64,000 nt of DNA, from the NCBI RefSeq assembly GCF_021484805.1, contig NZ_CP090557.1:3112001-3176000 (forward strand), written 5' to 3'. This stretch comes from Tellurirhabdus bombi. Lineage in GTDB: Bacteria; Bacteroidota; Bacteroidia; Cytophagales; Spirosomataceae. Positions within the stretch are counted from its first letter, which is position 1; each line of letters starts with the position of its first letter. A model generated the notes under the pieces. That model saw only the letters and a list, made by a program, of their open reading frames with translations. It ran no database searches and was not told the DNA's origin. A program made the translations under genes and the position numbers. Shown here piece after piece: positions 51,485-61,142 of the stretch.

Positions 51485-52708
51485 TTATTTCTTAAACACC
51501 AAGGCTTTTACGGGTTGAATGCGCGTAATCACGATTGTTGGGAGCCAAAGAATGAGCCCAATGAGGGCCAGCGAGGCGACATTAGCCAGCACAATCACCG
51601 GAATACTCCACTCAATCGGAACGTAATTCATGTAGTAATTTTTTGGGTCCAGCGGAATAACGCGGAATTTATCCTGAATCAGACAAAGCCCAATCCCAAC
51701 GGCATTTCCGATGAGTAACCCCTTGATTACCATATTCAAACCCACATAAAAAAAGACGCCCCGAATAAGGGCATTGGAGCTTCCCAGCGCTTTGAATAGG
51801 CCAATCATGGGCGTGCGCTCCATCATCAACACAAACAAAATCGACACCATATTGAAACCAGCCACGAATAAAATGAGCGTCAGAAAAACCGCCGTATTGT
51901 TGTCAAGGAGCATGAGCCACTCGAACAAAGGACGGTAATTATCGGTCACGCGGACGGGGCGCATATCGGGGGAGGCTGCTTCACGAACGCGCTTGTAAAC
52001 CGCGTCCAACTGCTGGAAATTATTGACGAAAATCTCGTAACTACCCACCGAATCGGCACCCCAGTTGTTCAGCCGCTGAATCATCCGAATGTCGCCAATG
52101 ACCATCGTTTTGTCAAATTCGGGCAGCCCCGTTTCGTAGATGCCCGTTACCTGCAACTTCCGGGCGCGGGGCGGATTATCGATAAAATACATCAGCACGT
52201 CGCCGCCCACCGCCAGTTGCAGTTGCGTCGCCATTTGTCGGCTAATCAAAATCTGGGTAGAATAGCCGCTATCAGGTTGCACTTCCGGCACCTTGCCTTC
52301 CACCAATGTTTCTTTAAACTGCTGCCAGTCGTAGTCTTTACCGACGCCTTTCAGGACAGCCCCGGAGAGCTCGTCCGTGGTTTGCAAGATTCCCGCCTTC
52401 ATTGCTACGGCCTGGATATGGCGCAGCCCTTTGATCTGTTTTGCTTCGTCGTATAGCTTCGTATGTGCTGGTAGCGGTGTTTCTTCGTAGGAGTTGTTCA
52501 AAGAAAATTTGGAAACCTGAATATGAGAGCCAAACAGAAAAATCTTTTGCTGAATGGTGCTCTTGAAGCCAAATAAAACCGAAAAAGCAACGATAATAAC
52601 GGATAGGCCAATGGCAATGCTGGCGATACCAACCTTAGTAACCGTAGCCGAAAACGTGGCAATGGGAGCGTGGCGAATCCGGCGGGCAATGAATAACGAA
52701 GTGTTCAA
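51485..52708 (-). CDS. FtsX/LolC-LolE-type ABC transporter permease
   Basis: A 407-residue permease with one N-terminal helix (IASIAIGLSVIIVAFSVLFGFK), a MacB-like periplasmic domain (about residues 45-240) and three C-terminal FtsX helices (AVFLTLILFVAGFNMVSILFVLM; GVFFYVGLNMVIKGLLIG; VIVLANVASLALIGLILW). It resembles LolC/LolE, which release lipoproteins, but no ATPase gene is adjacent, so a partner elsewhere is needed. It is downstream of the divergent NamZ-like gene. Confidence 0.88.
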   Translation of the reverse strand: MNTSLFIARRIRHAPIATFSATVTKVGIASIAIGLSVIIVAFSVLFGFKSTIQQKIFLFGSHIQVSKFSLNNSYEETPLPAHTKLYDEAKQIKGLRHIQAVAMKAGILQTTDELSGAVLKGVGKDYDWQQFKETLVEGKVPEVQPDSGYSTQILISRQMATQLQLAVGGDVLMYFIDNPPRARKLQVTGIYETGLPEFDKTMVIGDIRMIQRLNNWGADSVGSYEIFVNNFQQLDAVYKRVREAASPDMRPVRVTDNYRPLFEWLMLLDNNTAVFLTLILFVAGFNMVSILFVLMMERTPMIGLFKALGSSNALIRGVFFYVGLNMVIKGLLIGNAVGIGLCLIQDKFRVIPLDPKNYYMNYVPIEWSIPVIVLANVASLALIGLILWLPTIVITRIQPVKALVFKK

Positions 52709-52908
52709 AACGTTTTTTCGGTAAGCAGTTTTTTAAGCAGGCAGTTGACAGTGAGTGGCAAGCGTTAAAGGCTGGCGGAAATGATGCGTTTTAAAAGGGC
52801 AGTCCACAACCAACGAAAAACTGACCACTGAAAACCTGTCTACGACCAACTATGGGTATATTGCGACTTAAAAGTAACATTTTACGGCATAATCGATCAA
52901 TAAATCCA

Positions 52909-54114
52909 ATGAGATACGCTTGCAAACTACTTCTTTTGGGCGCGTTTATGGTAGCAATAGGCTGTAACGCACAACAAAAAAAAGTATCCGGTAAATCGGA
53001 AACAAAAACGATTCAGACCGGGGCGGAACAACTACCCCAATACCTGCCAGTCCTGCAAGGAAAACGCGTTGGAATGGTGGTCAATCACACCTCTATCATT
53101 GGTAAAACGCATTTAGTAGACAGTCTGTTATCCCTGGGCATCACGATCAAAACAATTTTTGCGCCTGAACACGGCTTTCGGGGCCAGGCAACGGACGGGG
53201 AGAAAATAAAAGACAGCCGCGATCCCCGCACGGGCATTCAGATCACATCCTTATACGGCAGCAATCGCCGCCCGACCGCCGCGCAATTTGATTCGCTCGA
53301 TGTCTTAATCTTTGATATTCAGGATGTAGGAACGCGCTTCTATACGTACATCAGTACCATGCATTACGTGATGGAGGCTTGCGCGGAGTATAAAAAACCA
53401 CTGCTGGTGCTGGACCGCCCGAATCCGAACGGCAATTTTGTCGACGGGCCTATTCTGGATCCAAAGTTTCAATCGTTTGTGGGAATGCACCCCATTCCGG
53501 TTGTTCATGGCTTGACGGTCGGTGAACTGGCGCAGATGATCAACGGCGAGGGCTGGCTAAAGAAAAAGGACGGCACGCCAGCGGGTACCTGCTCCCTGAC
53601 GGTGGTTAAAATGCCAACCTACAACCACCAAATGCCTTACGTGTTGCCCGTAGCGCCTTCGCCTAATCTGCCCAATCAGCAGGCGGTTTTACTTTATCCA
53701 TCGCTTTGTTTTTTTGAGGGAACGGTCGTGAGCGTGGGCCGGGGCACTGACAAGCAGTTTCAGGTACTCGGGATGCCCGATGCCAAAGGCGGCTCCTATA
53801 CATTTACACCCGTTGATAAGCCCGGCGCGATTAATCCGCCGCAGGAAGGGAAGCTTTGTTACGGGGTTGATTTATCGAAAGTAGCACCACCGAAAGGGCA
53901 AATCAGTCTGTCGTACCTGATTGATTTTTACAAAAAAGCAACGAATAAAGACAAGTTCTTTCTGGCGAACAATGGCATCGACCGTCTGTATGGCTCCGAC
54001 CAGCTTCGCAAGCAGATTCGGGCGGGAATGACCGAAGCAGCCATTCGGAAAACCTGGGAGCCGGGCCTGGGCAATTACAAACAGATGCGGAAAAAGTATC
54101 TAATTTATCCTTGA
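52909..54114 (+). CDS. DUF1343 lipoprotein, NamZ-like exo-beta-N-acetylmuramidase
   Basis: 401 residues from ATG 52909, which gives a proper lipobox (FMVAIGCNAQ); an ATG 19 codons upstream would only lengthen the N-terminus. The DUF1343 body is present: GMVVNHTSIIGKTHLVDSL, FAPEHGFRGQATDGEKI, FDIQDVGTRFYTYI, LDRPNPNG and GTVVSVGRGTDKQFQVLG. DUF1343 includes NamZ enzymes that release N-acetylmuramic acid from peptidoglycan-derived chains. It likely acts in cell-wall recycling at the outer membrane or periplasm. Confidence 0.87.
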   Translation: MRYACKLLLLGAFMVAIGCNAQQKKVSGKSETKTIQTGAEQLPQYLPVLQGKRVGMVVNHTSIIGKTHLVDSLLSLGITIKTIFAPEHGFRGQATDGEKIKDSRDPRTGIQITSLYGSNRRPTAAQFDSLDVLIFDIQDVGTRFYTYISTMHYVMEACAEYKKPLLVLDRPNPNGNFVDGPILDPKFQSFVGMHPIPVVHGLTVGELAQMINGEGWLKKKDGTPAGTCSLTVVKMPTYNHQMPYVLPVAPSPNLPNQQAVLLYPSLCFFEGTVVSVGRGTDKQFQVLGMPDAKGGSYTFTPVDKPGAINPPQEGKLCYGVDLSKVAPPKGQISLSYLIDFYKKATNKDKFFLANNGIDRLYGSDQLRKQIRAGMTEAAIRKTWEPGLGNYKQMRKKYLIYP

Positions 54115-54198
54115 AAATGTAAGTTTTTGTGCAATTATTTATGGATTTCATGATATTGCTACAAAATAGGCTTAGTAAAGAATTAATTGAGGTTAGCT

Positions 54199-54480
54199 AT
54201 GGCATTGGATACAGAAGACCCCGGTCCAATTCAACGGGTTGTATCGGTTTTTGAAAAAGAATCTTCTCAGTTTGTTAAACTTATACCCCTCCAGCACTTT
54301 TCCTTAGAAAAATACAAAGCAACGTTTGACGTTCCGGCCAACGACCCGTCGATGCACGAATTTTACGAAATCAGCCCTGAACACATGCCCTTGTTTAGAG
54401 ATGAAAATATTGGATTCGCCTTTGATGAGCACATTTATTACGTTGAATGTGCACGAATCGAAAAAGAATCCAGCGCCTAA
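54199..54480 (+). CDS. Small conserved-looking hypothetical protein
   Basis: 93 residues from ATG 54199 (MALDTEDPGPIQRVVSVFEKE); an upstream in-frame start adds four codons. It is acidic with a beta-alpha pattern (FYEISPEHMPLFRDENIGFAFD) and no signal or membrane segment. It resembles small DUF7683-type proteins by eye, but that match is weak. It stands between NamZ and guaA. No function can be given. Confidence 0.55.
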   Translation: MALDTEDPGPIQRVVSVFEKESSQFVKLIPLQHFSLEKYKATFDVPANDPSMHEFYEISPEHMPLFRDENIGFAFDEHIYYVECARIEKESSA

Positions 54481-54556
54481 GAAGTTGGGTATCTTTAGCT
54501 AAGCAGAGCTGATTTTTGAGCATTAGCCCCTTGTTGGGCGTTGTTTCCGGCTATTT

Positions 54557-54580
54557 AAACCAGGATTCTTTTCCTGGTTT
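54557..54580 (+). promoter_or_regulatory. Palindrome overlapping the guaA -33 element
   Basis: AAACCAGG (54557-54564) and CCTGGTTT (54573-54580) form an 8-bp perfect repeat. Its right arm ends in TTT, which with the next G makes the -33 TTTG. A protein bound here would block guaA. It could also be a weak terminator of the upstream small gene, but there is no T-run. Confidence 0.45.
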
Positions 54581-54611
54581 GACGTCCGTATTCTAAAATG
54601 ACCTAAATTTG
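54578..54611 (+). promoter_or_regulatory. Predicted guaA promoter
   Basis: TTTG at 54578-54581 and TAAATTTG at 54604-54611 are separated by 22 bases, a full TAnnTTTG match. The ATG is 17 bases after the -7 element, leaving too short a leader for a riboswitch. Confidence 0.65.
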
Positions 54612-54628
54612 CATTTTAGAAACGTAGC

Positions 54629-56161
54629 ATGACCACCGAACAAATTCTCATCCTCGATTTCGGTTCGCAGTATACTCAATTGATTGCTCGCCGCGTGCGC
54701 GAACTGGATGTCTACTGCGAAATACATCCTTACAATCATATTCCGCCGATTACCCCCGACATCAAAGGGGTTATCCTCTCGGGCAGCCCTTGTTCTGTTC
54801 GCGATGCGGATGCACCTTTTATTGATCTGACTCAATTCCGGGGAAAATTGCCGTTACTGGGCGTTTGCTACGGAGCACAAATGCTGGCCCAGCGGAACGG
54901 TGGCGAAGTAAAGCCGTCTACCATTCGCGAGTATGGCCGCGCCAAGCTTGGAACGGTAAACGAAGATAGCCCGCTGCTGCACGGCATCGACCAGCATTCG
55001 CAGGTCTGGATGTCGCACGGCGATACCATCATGCAGCTTCCCGACGATTTTCGGGTAATTGCCTCGACCGATACCGTACGCGTTGCCGCTTTTGATATTG
55101 CGGGAGAAGCTACGTACGGCATTCAGTTCCACCCCGAAGTAACGCACTCCCTGCAAGGAAAGGCCTTGTTGAAAAACTTTGTCGTTGACATCTGCGGGGC
55201 TTCGCAAAACTGGACTTCCGAATCCTTTGTGGAGACAACCGTTGCTCAGTTGGCCGAAAAATTAGGCGACGATAAAGTGGTGATGGGACTTTCGGGTGGC
55301 GTAGATTCTTCGGTTGCCGCCATGCTGATTCACCGCGCTATTGGCAAAAATCTGTATTGTATTTTTGTGGACAATGGCCTTCTTCGGAAAGACGAGTTTG
55401 AAGATGTGCTGGAATCATACCGGCATTTAGGGCTAAATGTCAAAGGTGTTGATGCCAAAGAACTTTTCTATACGGGGCTGGCTGGTCTGACCGATCCGGA
55501 AGCGAAACGGAAAGCCATCGGTAAAACGTTTATCGAGGTTTTTGACCAGGAAGCGCACCTCATTGAAGACGTTAAGTGGTTGGGTCAGGGAACCATCTAC
55601 CCCGATGTAATTGAATCGGTTTCGGTAAAAGGTCCGTCTGCCACCATTAAATCGCACCACAATGTGGGTGGTTTGCCCGATTTCATGAAGCTGAAAGTAG
55701 TCGAGCCGCTCAATACGTTGTTTAAAGACGAGGTACGTGCGGTGGGCCGGACGCTGGAAATTCCAAACGCAATTCTGGGTCGTCACCCGTTCCCGGGTCC
55801 AGGTTTGGGTATTCGGATTCTGGGCGATATTACTCCCGATAAAGTAGCCATTTTGCAGGAAGTAGATGCGCTATTTATCAATGGTTTAAAGCGTGAAGGC
55901 TTGTACGACCAGGTTTGGCAGGCGGGCGCGATGCTGTTGCCCGTTCAGTCGGTTGGGGTGATGGGCGATGAACGCACTTACGAGCGCGTAGTGGCACTCC
56001 GGGCGGTTACCAGCGTGGATGGAATGACCGCTGACTGGGCTCACTTACCGTATGAATTTTTGGCCGATATCTCCAATGAAATCATCAACCGAGTCAAAGG
56101 AGTGAACCGGGTTGTATATGATATTTCGTCGAAGCCACCAGCTACCATTGAGTGGGAGTAG
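54629..56161 (+). CDS. guaA: GMP synthase (glutamine-hydrolysing)
   Basis: A 510-residue two-domain GMP synthetase. The N-terminal class-I glutamine amidotransferase has Cys80 in [10 protein letters not shown] and its His/Glu triad partners in QFHPEVTHS. The PP-loop ATP pyrophosphatase motif is [12 protein letters not shown], and the C-terminal dimerisation domain ends in KPPATIEWE. It converts XMP to GMP with ATP and glutamine. It has its own promoter; the short leader argues against a purine riboswitch. It is flanked by unrelated genes. Confidence 0.97.
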   Translation: MTTEQILILDFGSQYTQLIARRVRELDVYCEIHPYNHIPPITPDIKGVILSGSPCSVRDADAPFIDLTQFRGKLPLLGVCYGAQMLAQRNGGEVKPSTIREYGRAKLGTVNEDSPLLHGIDQHSQVWMSHGDTIMQLPDDFRVIASTDTVRVAAFDIAGEATYGIQFHPEVTHSLQGKALLKNFVVDICGASQNWTSESFVETTVAQLAEKLGDDKVVMGLSGGVDSSVAAMLIHRAIGKNLYCIFVDNGLLRKDEFEDVLESYRHLGLNVKGVDAKELFYTGLAGLTDPEAKRKAIGKTFIEVFDQEAHLIEDVKWLGQGTIYPDVIESVSVKGPSATIKSHHNVGGLPDFMKLKVVEPLNTLFKDEVRAVGRTLEIPNAILGRHPFPGPGLGIRILGDITPDKVAILQEVDALFINGLKREGLYDQVWQAGAMLLPVQSVGVMGDERTYERVVALRAVTSVDGMTADWAHLPYEFLADISNEIINRVKGVNRVVYDISSKPPATIEWE

Positions 56162-56271
56162 GCATTGAGAGTAAAATCGACTGTCCGTTAAAAGTTCGTT
56201 AAAACGTTATCCGGCTGTGACTTATTAGTAATTTCAGGGTCTTATATCCAGAACTAATATGTTACTACTAC

Positions 56272-57474
56272 ATGCGATTGACGTACTTATTGTTGGCGGT
56301 AGGGTTGATAGTTAGCTGTAACACTGCTTTTGGAGAGGATCCCAGTTTGGCTAATGGAAGGCGTTCATCAAAAGCGGTTCTGCCTCCGGTCTTTTTCTGT
56401 GGAGAGGAAGTTCCCACCCATGAACACATGGTGGCTCGTAAGTTGGTTTCGACGATGGTGCAGCATTCTACGCACAACCAGGCGCTTTACCGGCTTCGGC
56501 TTCGGGCTTCCTCTTTTTTTTCCACCATTGAGCCCATCTTAGAACGTTATCATATTCCCCCCGATTTCAAGTACCTGCCACTCGTCGAAAGTGCCTTACG
56601 CAGCACGGCGGTATCACCCAAAGGGGCGGCGGGCTACTGGCAATTTATGCCTCAAACGGCGCGTGAGCTGGGCCTAACGGTGCGCCCTGGCCGCGACGAC
56701 CGCCAGAATCTGCTGAAATCAACCGATGCGGCCTGTCGCTATTTGCGGGATTTACACAACCAACTTGGCTCGTGGACACTCGCCGCCGCTGCTTACAACA
56801 TTGGGATTAATCGATTGTTATACCACATCCGGCGGCAACAGGAAGCCGATTATTATTACCTGAAACTAAACCCGGAAACAGCACGCTACTTGTACCGCAT
56901 AGTGGCTTTCAAAGAGCTGTTTACCAACTACCGTAGTTACGACGAAATTATCAGCCCGGCTGCGATGGCTACCTTAAGTATTCCATTGCCGGGTGGCGAG
57001 CTTGAGAATGAATACGAGGTATTGATACCCGAAATTCTCGTTGAATCTGTGGAAGCAGCGGCTGGTGACGGTGCGGTTGAAGTGAAAAATCTACCGACAA
57101 CAACCCGCCAGAAATTAACAGATATACAAAGCGAAGAAATCAGTACTATGGTCCGCACGGGCGTGAAAGCTACGTTGGTTGAAGCTTCAGGACTGGAAGC
57201 GGGCCAGGTTTGGGTTTTTAAATTGAGCCGGGGAACCGATGTTCGCGGGGCTGCTTTGGACGAAGGCGATTTGCTTTACGCGGTCATTGAGAACATCGAT
57301 GCTCGCCGCAACAAGTTGTTTCTACGCGTAGAAAAGGCCTATTCCGTTCAGCGACGAAACGTGTTGCCCGCTTTTCTCTCTGCGATTGATGCCTCCACGG
57401 GACAGTCGGGGATTCCGCTGCCGGACCTCGAAGAAGTCCGGGCAGGTTGGGTGCTAACCTTGAAACCCCTGTAG
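56272..57474 (+). CDS. Lytic transglycosylase (SLT, MltD-like), secreted
   Basis: A 400-residue protein with an N-terminal signal (LLLAVGLIVSC, perhaps a lipoprotein at Cys16). The SLT domain is about residues 90-225, with catalytic Glu106 in LVESALRST and the downstream motifs GAAGYWQFMPQTARELGL and AAAYNIGINRL. The C-terminal ~160 residues carry no LysM repeats, unlike typical MltD, and match no family I recognise. It cleaves peptidoglycan to 1,6-anhydro-muropeptides. It is convergent with the DUF4249 gene. Confidence 0.88.
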   Translation: MRLTYLLLAVGLIVSCNTAFGEDPSLANGRRSSKAVLPPVFFCGEEVPTHEHMVARKLVSTMVQHSTHNQALYRLRLRASSFFSTIEPILERYHIPPDFKYLPLVESALRSTAVSPKGAAGYWQFMPQTARELGLTVRPGRDDRQNLLKSTDAACRYLRDLHNQLGSWTLAAAAYNIGINRLLYHIRRQQEADYYYLKLNPETARYLYRIVAFKELFTNYRSYDEIISPAAMATLSIPLPGGELENEYEVLIPEILVESVEAAAGDGAVEVKNLPTTTRQKLTDIQSEEISTMVRTGVKATLVEASGLEAGQVWVFKLSRGTDVRGAALDEGDLLYAVIENIDARRNKLFLRVEKAYSVQRRNVLPAFLSAIDASTGQSGIPLPDLEEVRAGWVLTLKPL

Positions 57475-57480
57475 CTAACT

Positions 57481-58554
57481 TCAAAACCCGGGTGGTTCAT
57501 ACTGAAGTAAAAAAGCCCCTTCGGACGCAAACAGATATCGGCAGTCTCCTTGCTGGGGAATGAGCGTTGCCAGGTAGGAGCGCAGGTTTCCGCGACTAGA
57601 TTCATCCTTAAATTCTTTGAGACGCTTTGTTGTAACCGCTGACGCACTGAAATAGCCAAGCACGTGATCTTTTTCATCATCAGCGTTAACAATATTGCCG
57701 ATAATAGAGGTAGGTAAAGGGTCGAAAATGCTGCCTACACGGGATTGCTGTTCCTGGAAAGATCGCAGAAATTGATACGCCTGGCGGGAAAGTGAATACT
57801 GTTTGATTTCCATGGCGTGTGGCCCAAGGGCATAAATGGGCGACTGAGCGACGAGCCGTTTCTTAATTGAATTTCCATTGATACCCTGGTCGGAGAAGAT
57901 GTTAAGGCTTCGGTGGTAAAATGGAATCCAGCATTTATCGTAGCATAGGGCGGAACTTCCCAAAGCGCAGGGCACGCCCGTGGATAGGCGGACGCTATAG
58001 GTAGTGGCCGTCCACCGGTAATAATTTTCGGTTTGCGCCGGATCCTGAGCGTCAACATACACCATGTAGCGGAAGGGGTCTGTGGTCAGGTTCAAGCGAG
58101 CGACATCAGTATAAATTGTATCAATTGGTGGCACCGCTTGCATGCGTTCGGGTTGCGACACGTAGCGTTTGCCATCCGAAAGAGCAATTGACAGTGTATA
58201 AATCCGCCCCGGCTGTCCGACAAATGTAGAATCAACTGTCTGGTAATAGCTGGGTCGGCCCAGTATTTCCCTCAATGATGTACTGCGTCCCGCATCATCG
58301 CTCAGCCGAACCTGCGCATTCCGCGCCAACGCTTCGGCAGGCAGCTCGCCCGTATACCGAAAGGGGTTGGAGTAAGTAAGCCGTACCAGATAGGGGGGAG
58401 CTTCGTTGGTAATCTGCCCTTCGACTACTAAAACTGGTTTTTCATGGCGGATGGGAAGATCAACCCGATCAATGCAGGAAGGAACCAGGCTGGCCAGAAC
58501 AGCGAAGCCCACTATCCAGCCTATCCATTGTCTTGTTGCTTGTTGCATAGTCAA
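57481..58554 (-). CDS. DUF4249 family lipoprotein
   Basis: A 357-residue protein of DUF4249, a Bacteroidota family found beside TonB-dependent receptors. The N-terminus (AVLASLVPSCIDR) looks like a lipoprotein signal with an imperfect lipobox. The domain begins at PVLVVEGQITNEAPPYLVRLTYS, the family's usual start. It lies 7 bases downstream of the TonB receptor gene, so they form one operon. It probably acts at the cell surface with the receptor. The ligand is unknown. Confidence 0.85.
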   Translation of the reverse strand: MTMQQATRQWIGWIVGFAVLASLVPSCIDRVDLPIRHEKPVLVVEGQITNEAPPYLVRLTYSNPFRYTGELPAEALARNAQVRLSDDAGRSTSLREILGRPSYYQTVDSTFVGQPGRIYTLSIALSDGKRYVSQPERMQAVPPIDTIYTDVARLNLTTDPFRYMVYVDAQDPAQTENYYRWTATTYSVRLSTGVPCALGSSALCYDKCWIPFYHRSLNIFSDQGINGNSIKKRLVAQSPIYALGPHAMEIKQYSLSRQAYQFLRSFQEQQSRVGSIFDPLPTSIIGNIVNADDEKDHVLGYFSASAVTTKRLKEFKDESSRGNLRSYLATLIPQQGDCRYLFASEGAFLLQYEPPGF

Positions 58555-58561
58555 CTAGTCT

Positions 58562-60925
58562 TCAGAAATAAAACGAGTAATTAATGGAGGGGATGAGCGA
58601 GCCGAAAACAGCAAGGCGGTAGGCCTGAGTCTGGGCACCGCTGCGGGTAAAATAGATCGAATACGGATTTTTTCGGGCGTAGAGGTTGTAAATGCCTAGT
58701 GTCCAAATGCTGTACCGAAGCTGGTTTTTGCTTTTTCGCGTGTCTTTTGAAAAGGCAATGTCTAGCCGGTGGTAATCCGGAATGCGATCCGCATTGCGCC
58801 GGGAATAATCCAGCGTAGGAAGGCCATTAAATACATATTGACCATCGGGATAAGTAGCCGGAATACCGGTACTGTATACAAAATTGGTAGAAAAGAGCCA
58901 GTTTCTGGACAAATCCCAACGTGCTTGCAGATACAGGTTGTGTGGCCGGTCAAAATTTGACGGGAACCACTGGCCGTTGTTGACTTGCAGTTCACTATAG
59001 GCCGTCTGCACCAGTACCAGCGAGCGGGCGTACGAGTAGCTGATTTGCCCCGTCAGTTTTCCTTTGTTTTTTGCGATGCTCAGTTCAAGGCCGTACGCGC
59101 GGCCTCTGGCACGAAGCAGATCCGTTTCCAGGTTCGAGTTGAGCAGGAGGGTAGCTCCATTCCGGTATTCAATCAGATTTTGAATGTTTTTGTAATAGCC
59201 CTCAAGGGCCAGTTCAATGGAATTGTCCGCCAGATTTTGGAAAAGGCCCGCCGAATACTGATCGGCAATTTGCCCCGGAACAAAAGGATCGCTCAGTTTC
59301 CAGAAGTCGATGGGCGTAATGGCGGTCGTGTTGGAAATCAGGTGGATACACTGCCGCATCCGACTATAATTGAGCTTGAAGGAAGCGCGGGGCGTTAGTT
59401 GGAGCCGCAGCCCCAGCCGAGGCTCCCAGCCTCCGTAGGTTTGGACGGTCTGCCCAGCGCCATAACGAGTTGAATCAACAAGGGTCTCGGGCGAGCGGGG
59501 CAGTCCTTCCGCGTAGCGATAAACCTGCGTGGCACCGATTTGCGCAAAAGTCGAATAGCGCAGCCCCGCCTGGGCGGTAAGTGCAGGCAGGAGGGTCCAT
59601 TCGGTTTGGAGGTAAATTCCCAGTTCCCGGCCATTTTCCGGCTGAAGGGTCTTTGGGTTTACGCTGGATTGGTTACCGCTTGGCTGAATATCTCCTTTTT
59701 GAACACCATACAGAATCCCAGTGATGCCGCCCTGAATTTTGTGTTTGTCATTCAGCGTATAAAAAAGGTCCGCCTTTACTTCCTGTTGCTGAATGCCTGA
59801 ACGAAGCTGAAACGTGTAGCCTTCCCGCTCGCCGTCAACCTGATAGCTATAATCACTATGCAGCAACTGAACATTCAGCAAAAGCGATTTTTTTAACAAA
59901 CTACTCCATTGCCCCGATACAATATTGGATTGCCAGCCATAGAGCGTGTCGCCGGGAAACTTAAACGAATCCTGGCTGCGGTAAGCGGTCAAGGAAAACG
60001 TATTGGTAGCATTGGGGCGGAATTGCAGTTTTAGATTGCCATCATAGAAAAAAGCGCGGCTGCTTTTGGCCGTACTTCCTTCCGGAAAAGATTTCAAGAT
60101 CCAGTTGGGATAAGCCACGCGTCCGCCCACCAGCAGCGTTACTTTTTTCCCAATGGGGCCATCGGCAACAAACCGGCTACTCAAAAGGCCCACGCCGCCC
60201 GCATATTGCCAGCGATCGCGGTTACCGGCTTTGGTATTAATCAGCATCAGCGAGGAAACTCGCCCGCCGTACTGCGCCTGAAAACTGCCTTTGTAGAGCT
60301 CAACATCCTGAACGGCATCAGAATTAATGTTGGAATAAAAACCGAGTAAGTGAGAGGTGTTGAACAGAGGCGCTCCATCCAGCAAAACCAGATTCTGATC
60401 CGTGCGACCGCCGCGCACATTAAAACCGCCCGTTCCTTCACCCGCCGTAGAAACGCCCGCCTGTAGCGTAATGGCCTTCAGAATATCGGGCTCGCCCAGC
60501 ACCACCGGCATTTTTTTTAACTGCTGAATATTCAGTTGAATCAAGCCCATGGTGACACTCCGCACATTCTCATCTTCCGTTCGTTTGCGTACCTGAAGCT
60601 CTTCCAGGTCAAAGGTCTGCGGAATCAGGCGGAGGGTAATGGTTTTGTTATTCATGACAACAACGTGGTGGCGGAGGCGGCGGAAACCCACCGAAGTAAT
60701 ATCCAGGTCGTGACTTCCAGACGGTAAAGTAAGGGAAAAATGACCCGTTTCATCGGTAGTGGTTCCGGCTCCCACGCCAATCACCTGGATGCTGGCACCG
60801 GGGAGGGGGAGCGTTGTATCGGCGCGGAAAATAGTCCCACTCAGAGTGACTCTTTGCTGGGCTTTTGCAGTATAAGTTACCAGAGCCGCAAATAGAGTGC
60901 ACAGAAAAAAAGGAAAAAGGCGCAT
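58562..60925 (-). CDS. TonB-dependent outer-membrane receptor with carboxypeptidase-like N-terminal domain
   Basis: A 787-residue receptor. The signal peptide is FFLCTLFAALVTYTAKAQ. A CarboxypepD_reg-like domain (VTLSGTIFRADTTLPLPG, about 25-105) is followed by the plug (ILKAITLQAGVSTAGEG, NVRGGRTDQNLVLLDGAPL) and a 22-strand barrel ending in SINYSFYF with a terminal Phe. It is shorter than SusC-type receptors and resembles the DUF4249-linked class. It is the first gene of the operon with DUF4249. The substrate cannot be told. Confidence 0.92.
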   Translation of the reverse strand: MRLFPFFLCTLFAALVTYTAKAQQRVTLSGTIFRADTTLPLPGASIQVIGVGAGTTTDETGHFSLTLPSGSHDLDITSVGFRRLRHHVVVMNNKTITLRLIPQTFDLEELQVRKRTEDENVRSVTMGLIQLNIQQLKKMPVVLGEPDILKAITLQAGVSTAGEGTGGFNVRGGRTDQNLVLLDGAPLFNTSHLLGFYSNINSDAVQDVELYKGSFQAQYGGRVSSLMLINTKAGNRDRWQYAGGVGLLSSRFVADGPIGKKVTLLVGGRVAYPNWILKSFPEGSTAKSSRAFFYDGNLKLQFRPNATNTFSLTAYRSQDSFKFPGDTLYGWQSNIVSGQWSSLLKKSLLLNVQLLHSDYSYQVDGEREGYTFQLRSGIQQQEVKADLFYTLNDKHKIQGGITGILYGVQKGDIQPSGNQSSVNPKTLQPENGRELGIYLQTEWTLLPALTAQAGLRYSTFAQIGATQVYRYAEGLPRSPETLVDSTRYGAGQTVQTYGGWEPRLGLRLQLTPRASFKLNYSRMRQCIHLISNTTAITPIDFWKLSDPFVPGQIADQYSAGLFQNLADNSIELALEGYYKNIQNLIEYRNGATLLLNSNLETDLLRARGRAYGLELSIAKNKGKLTGQISYSYARSLVLVQTAYSELQVNNGQWFPSNFDRPHNLYLQARWDLSRNWLFSTNFVYSTGIPATYPDGQYVFNGLPTLDYSRRNADRIPDYHRLDIAFSKDTRKSKNQLRYSIWTLGIYNLYARKNPYSIYFTRSGAQTQAYRLAVFGSLIPSINYSFYF

Positions 60926-61093
60926 GAATTTGAGTAAAATACAATACAGATTCGGGATAACGGATAAGAGACTAAAGCCTGGATTTAGTGCGAACGGTCA
61001 TCGGCGAAATCGACTGAAGTGGAAATGTGCAAAATGTTGGCGGTAAGTTACTAATTAGCCAGTTGTACGAGCCTCGGAAAAGCAACTATTTAT

Positions 61094-61123
61094 TTGTTGG
61101 CAAGGAGAGGAAAGGTATTTTTG
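61094..61123 (+). promoter_or_regulatory. Predicted nuoH promoter
   Basis: TTG at 61094-61096 and TATTTTTG at 61116-61123 are separated by 19 bases; both match the Bacteroidota consensus exactly. The ATG is 19 bases after the -7 element. This makes nuoH the first gene of its transcript rather than part of a nuo operon running in from the left. Confidence 0.7.
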
Positions 61124-61142
61124 CACCGTCTCCAAATTTGCT

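Noticed and set aside
51485-52708. Annotating the permease as LolC or LolE
   Set aside because: The FtsX layout fits, but without LolD or a second permease nearby the specific identity cannot be supported.
54581-54628. Possible purine riboswitch before guaA
   Set aside because: The predicted promoter leaves a leader of only about ten bases, far too short for a riboswitch aptamer.
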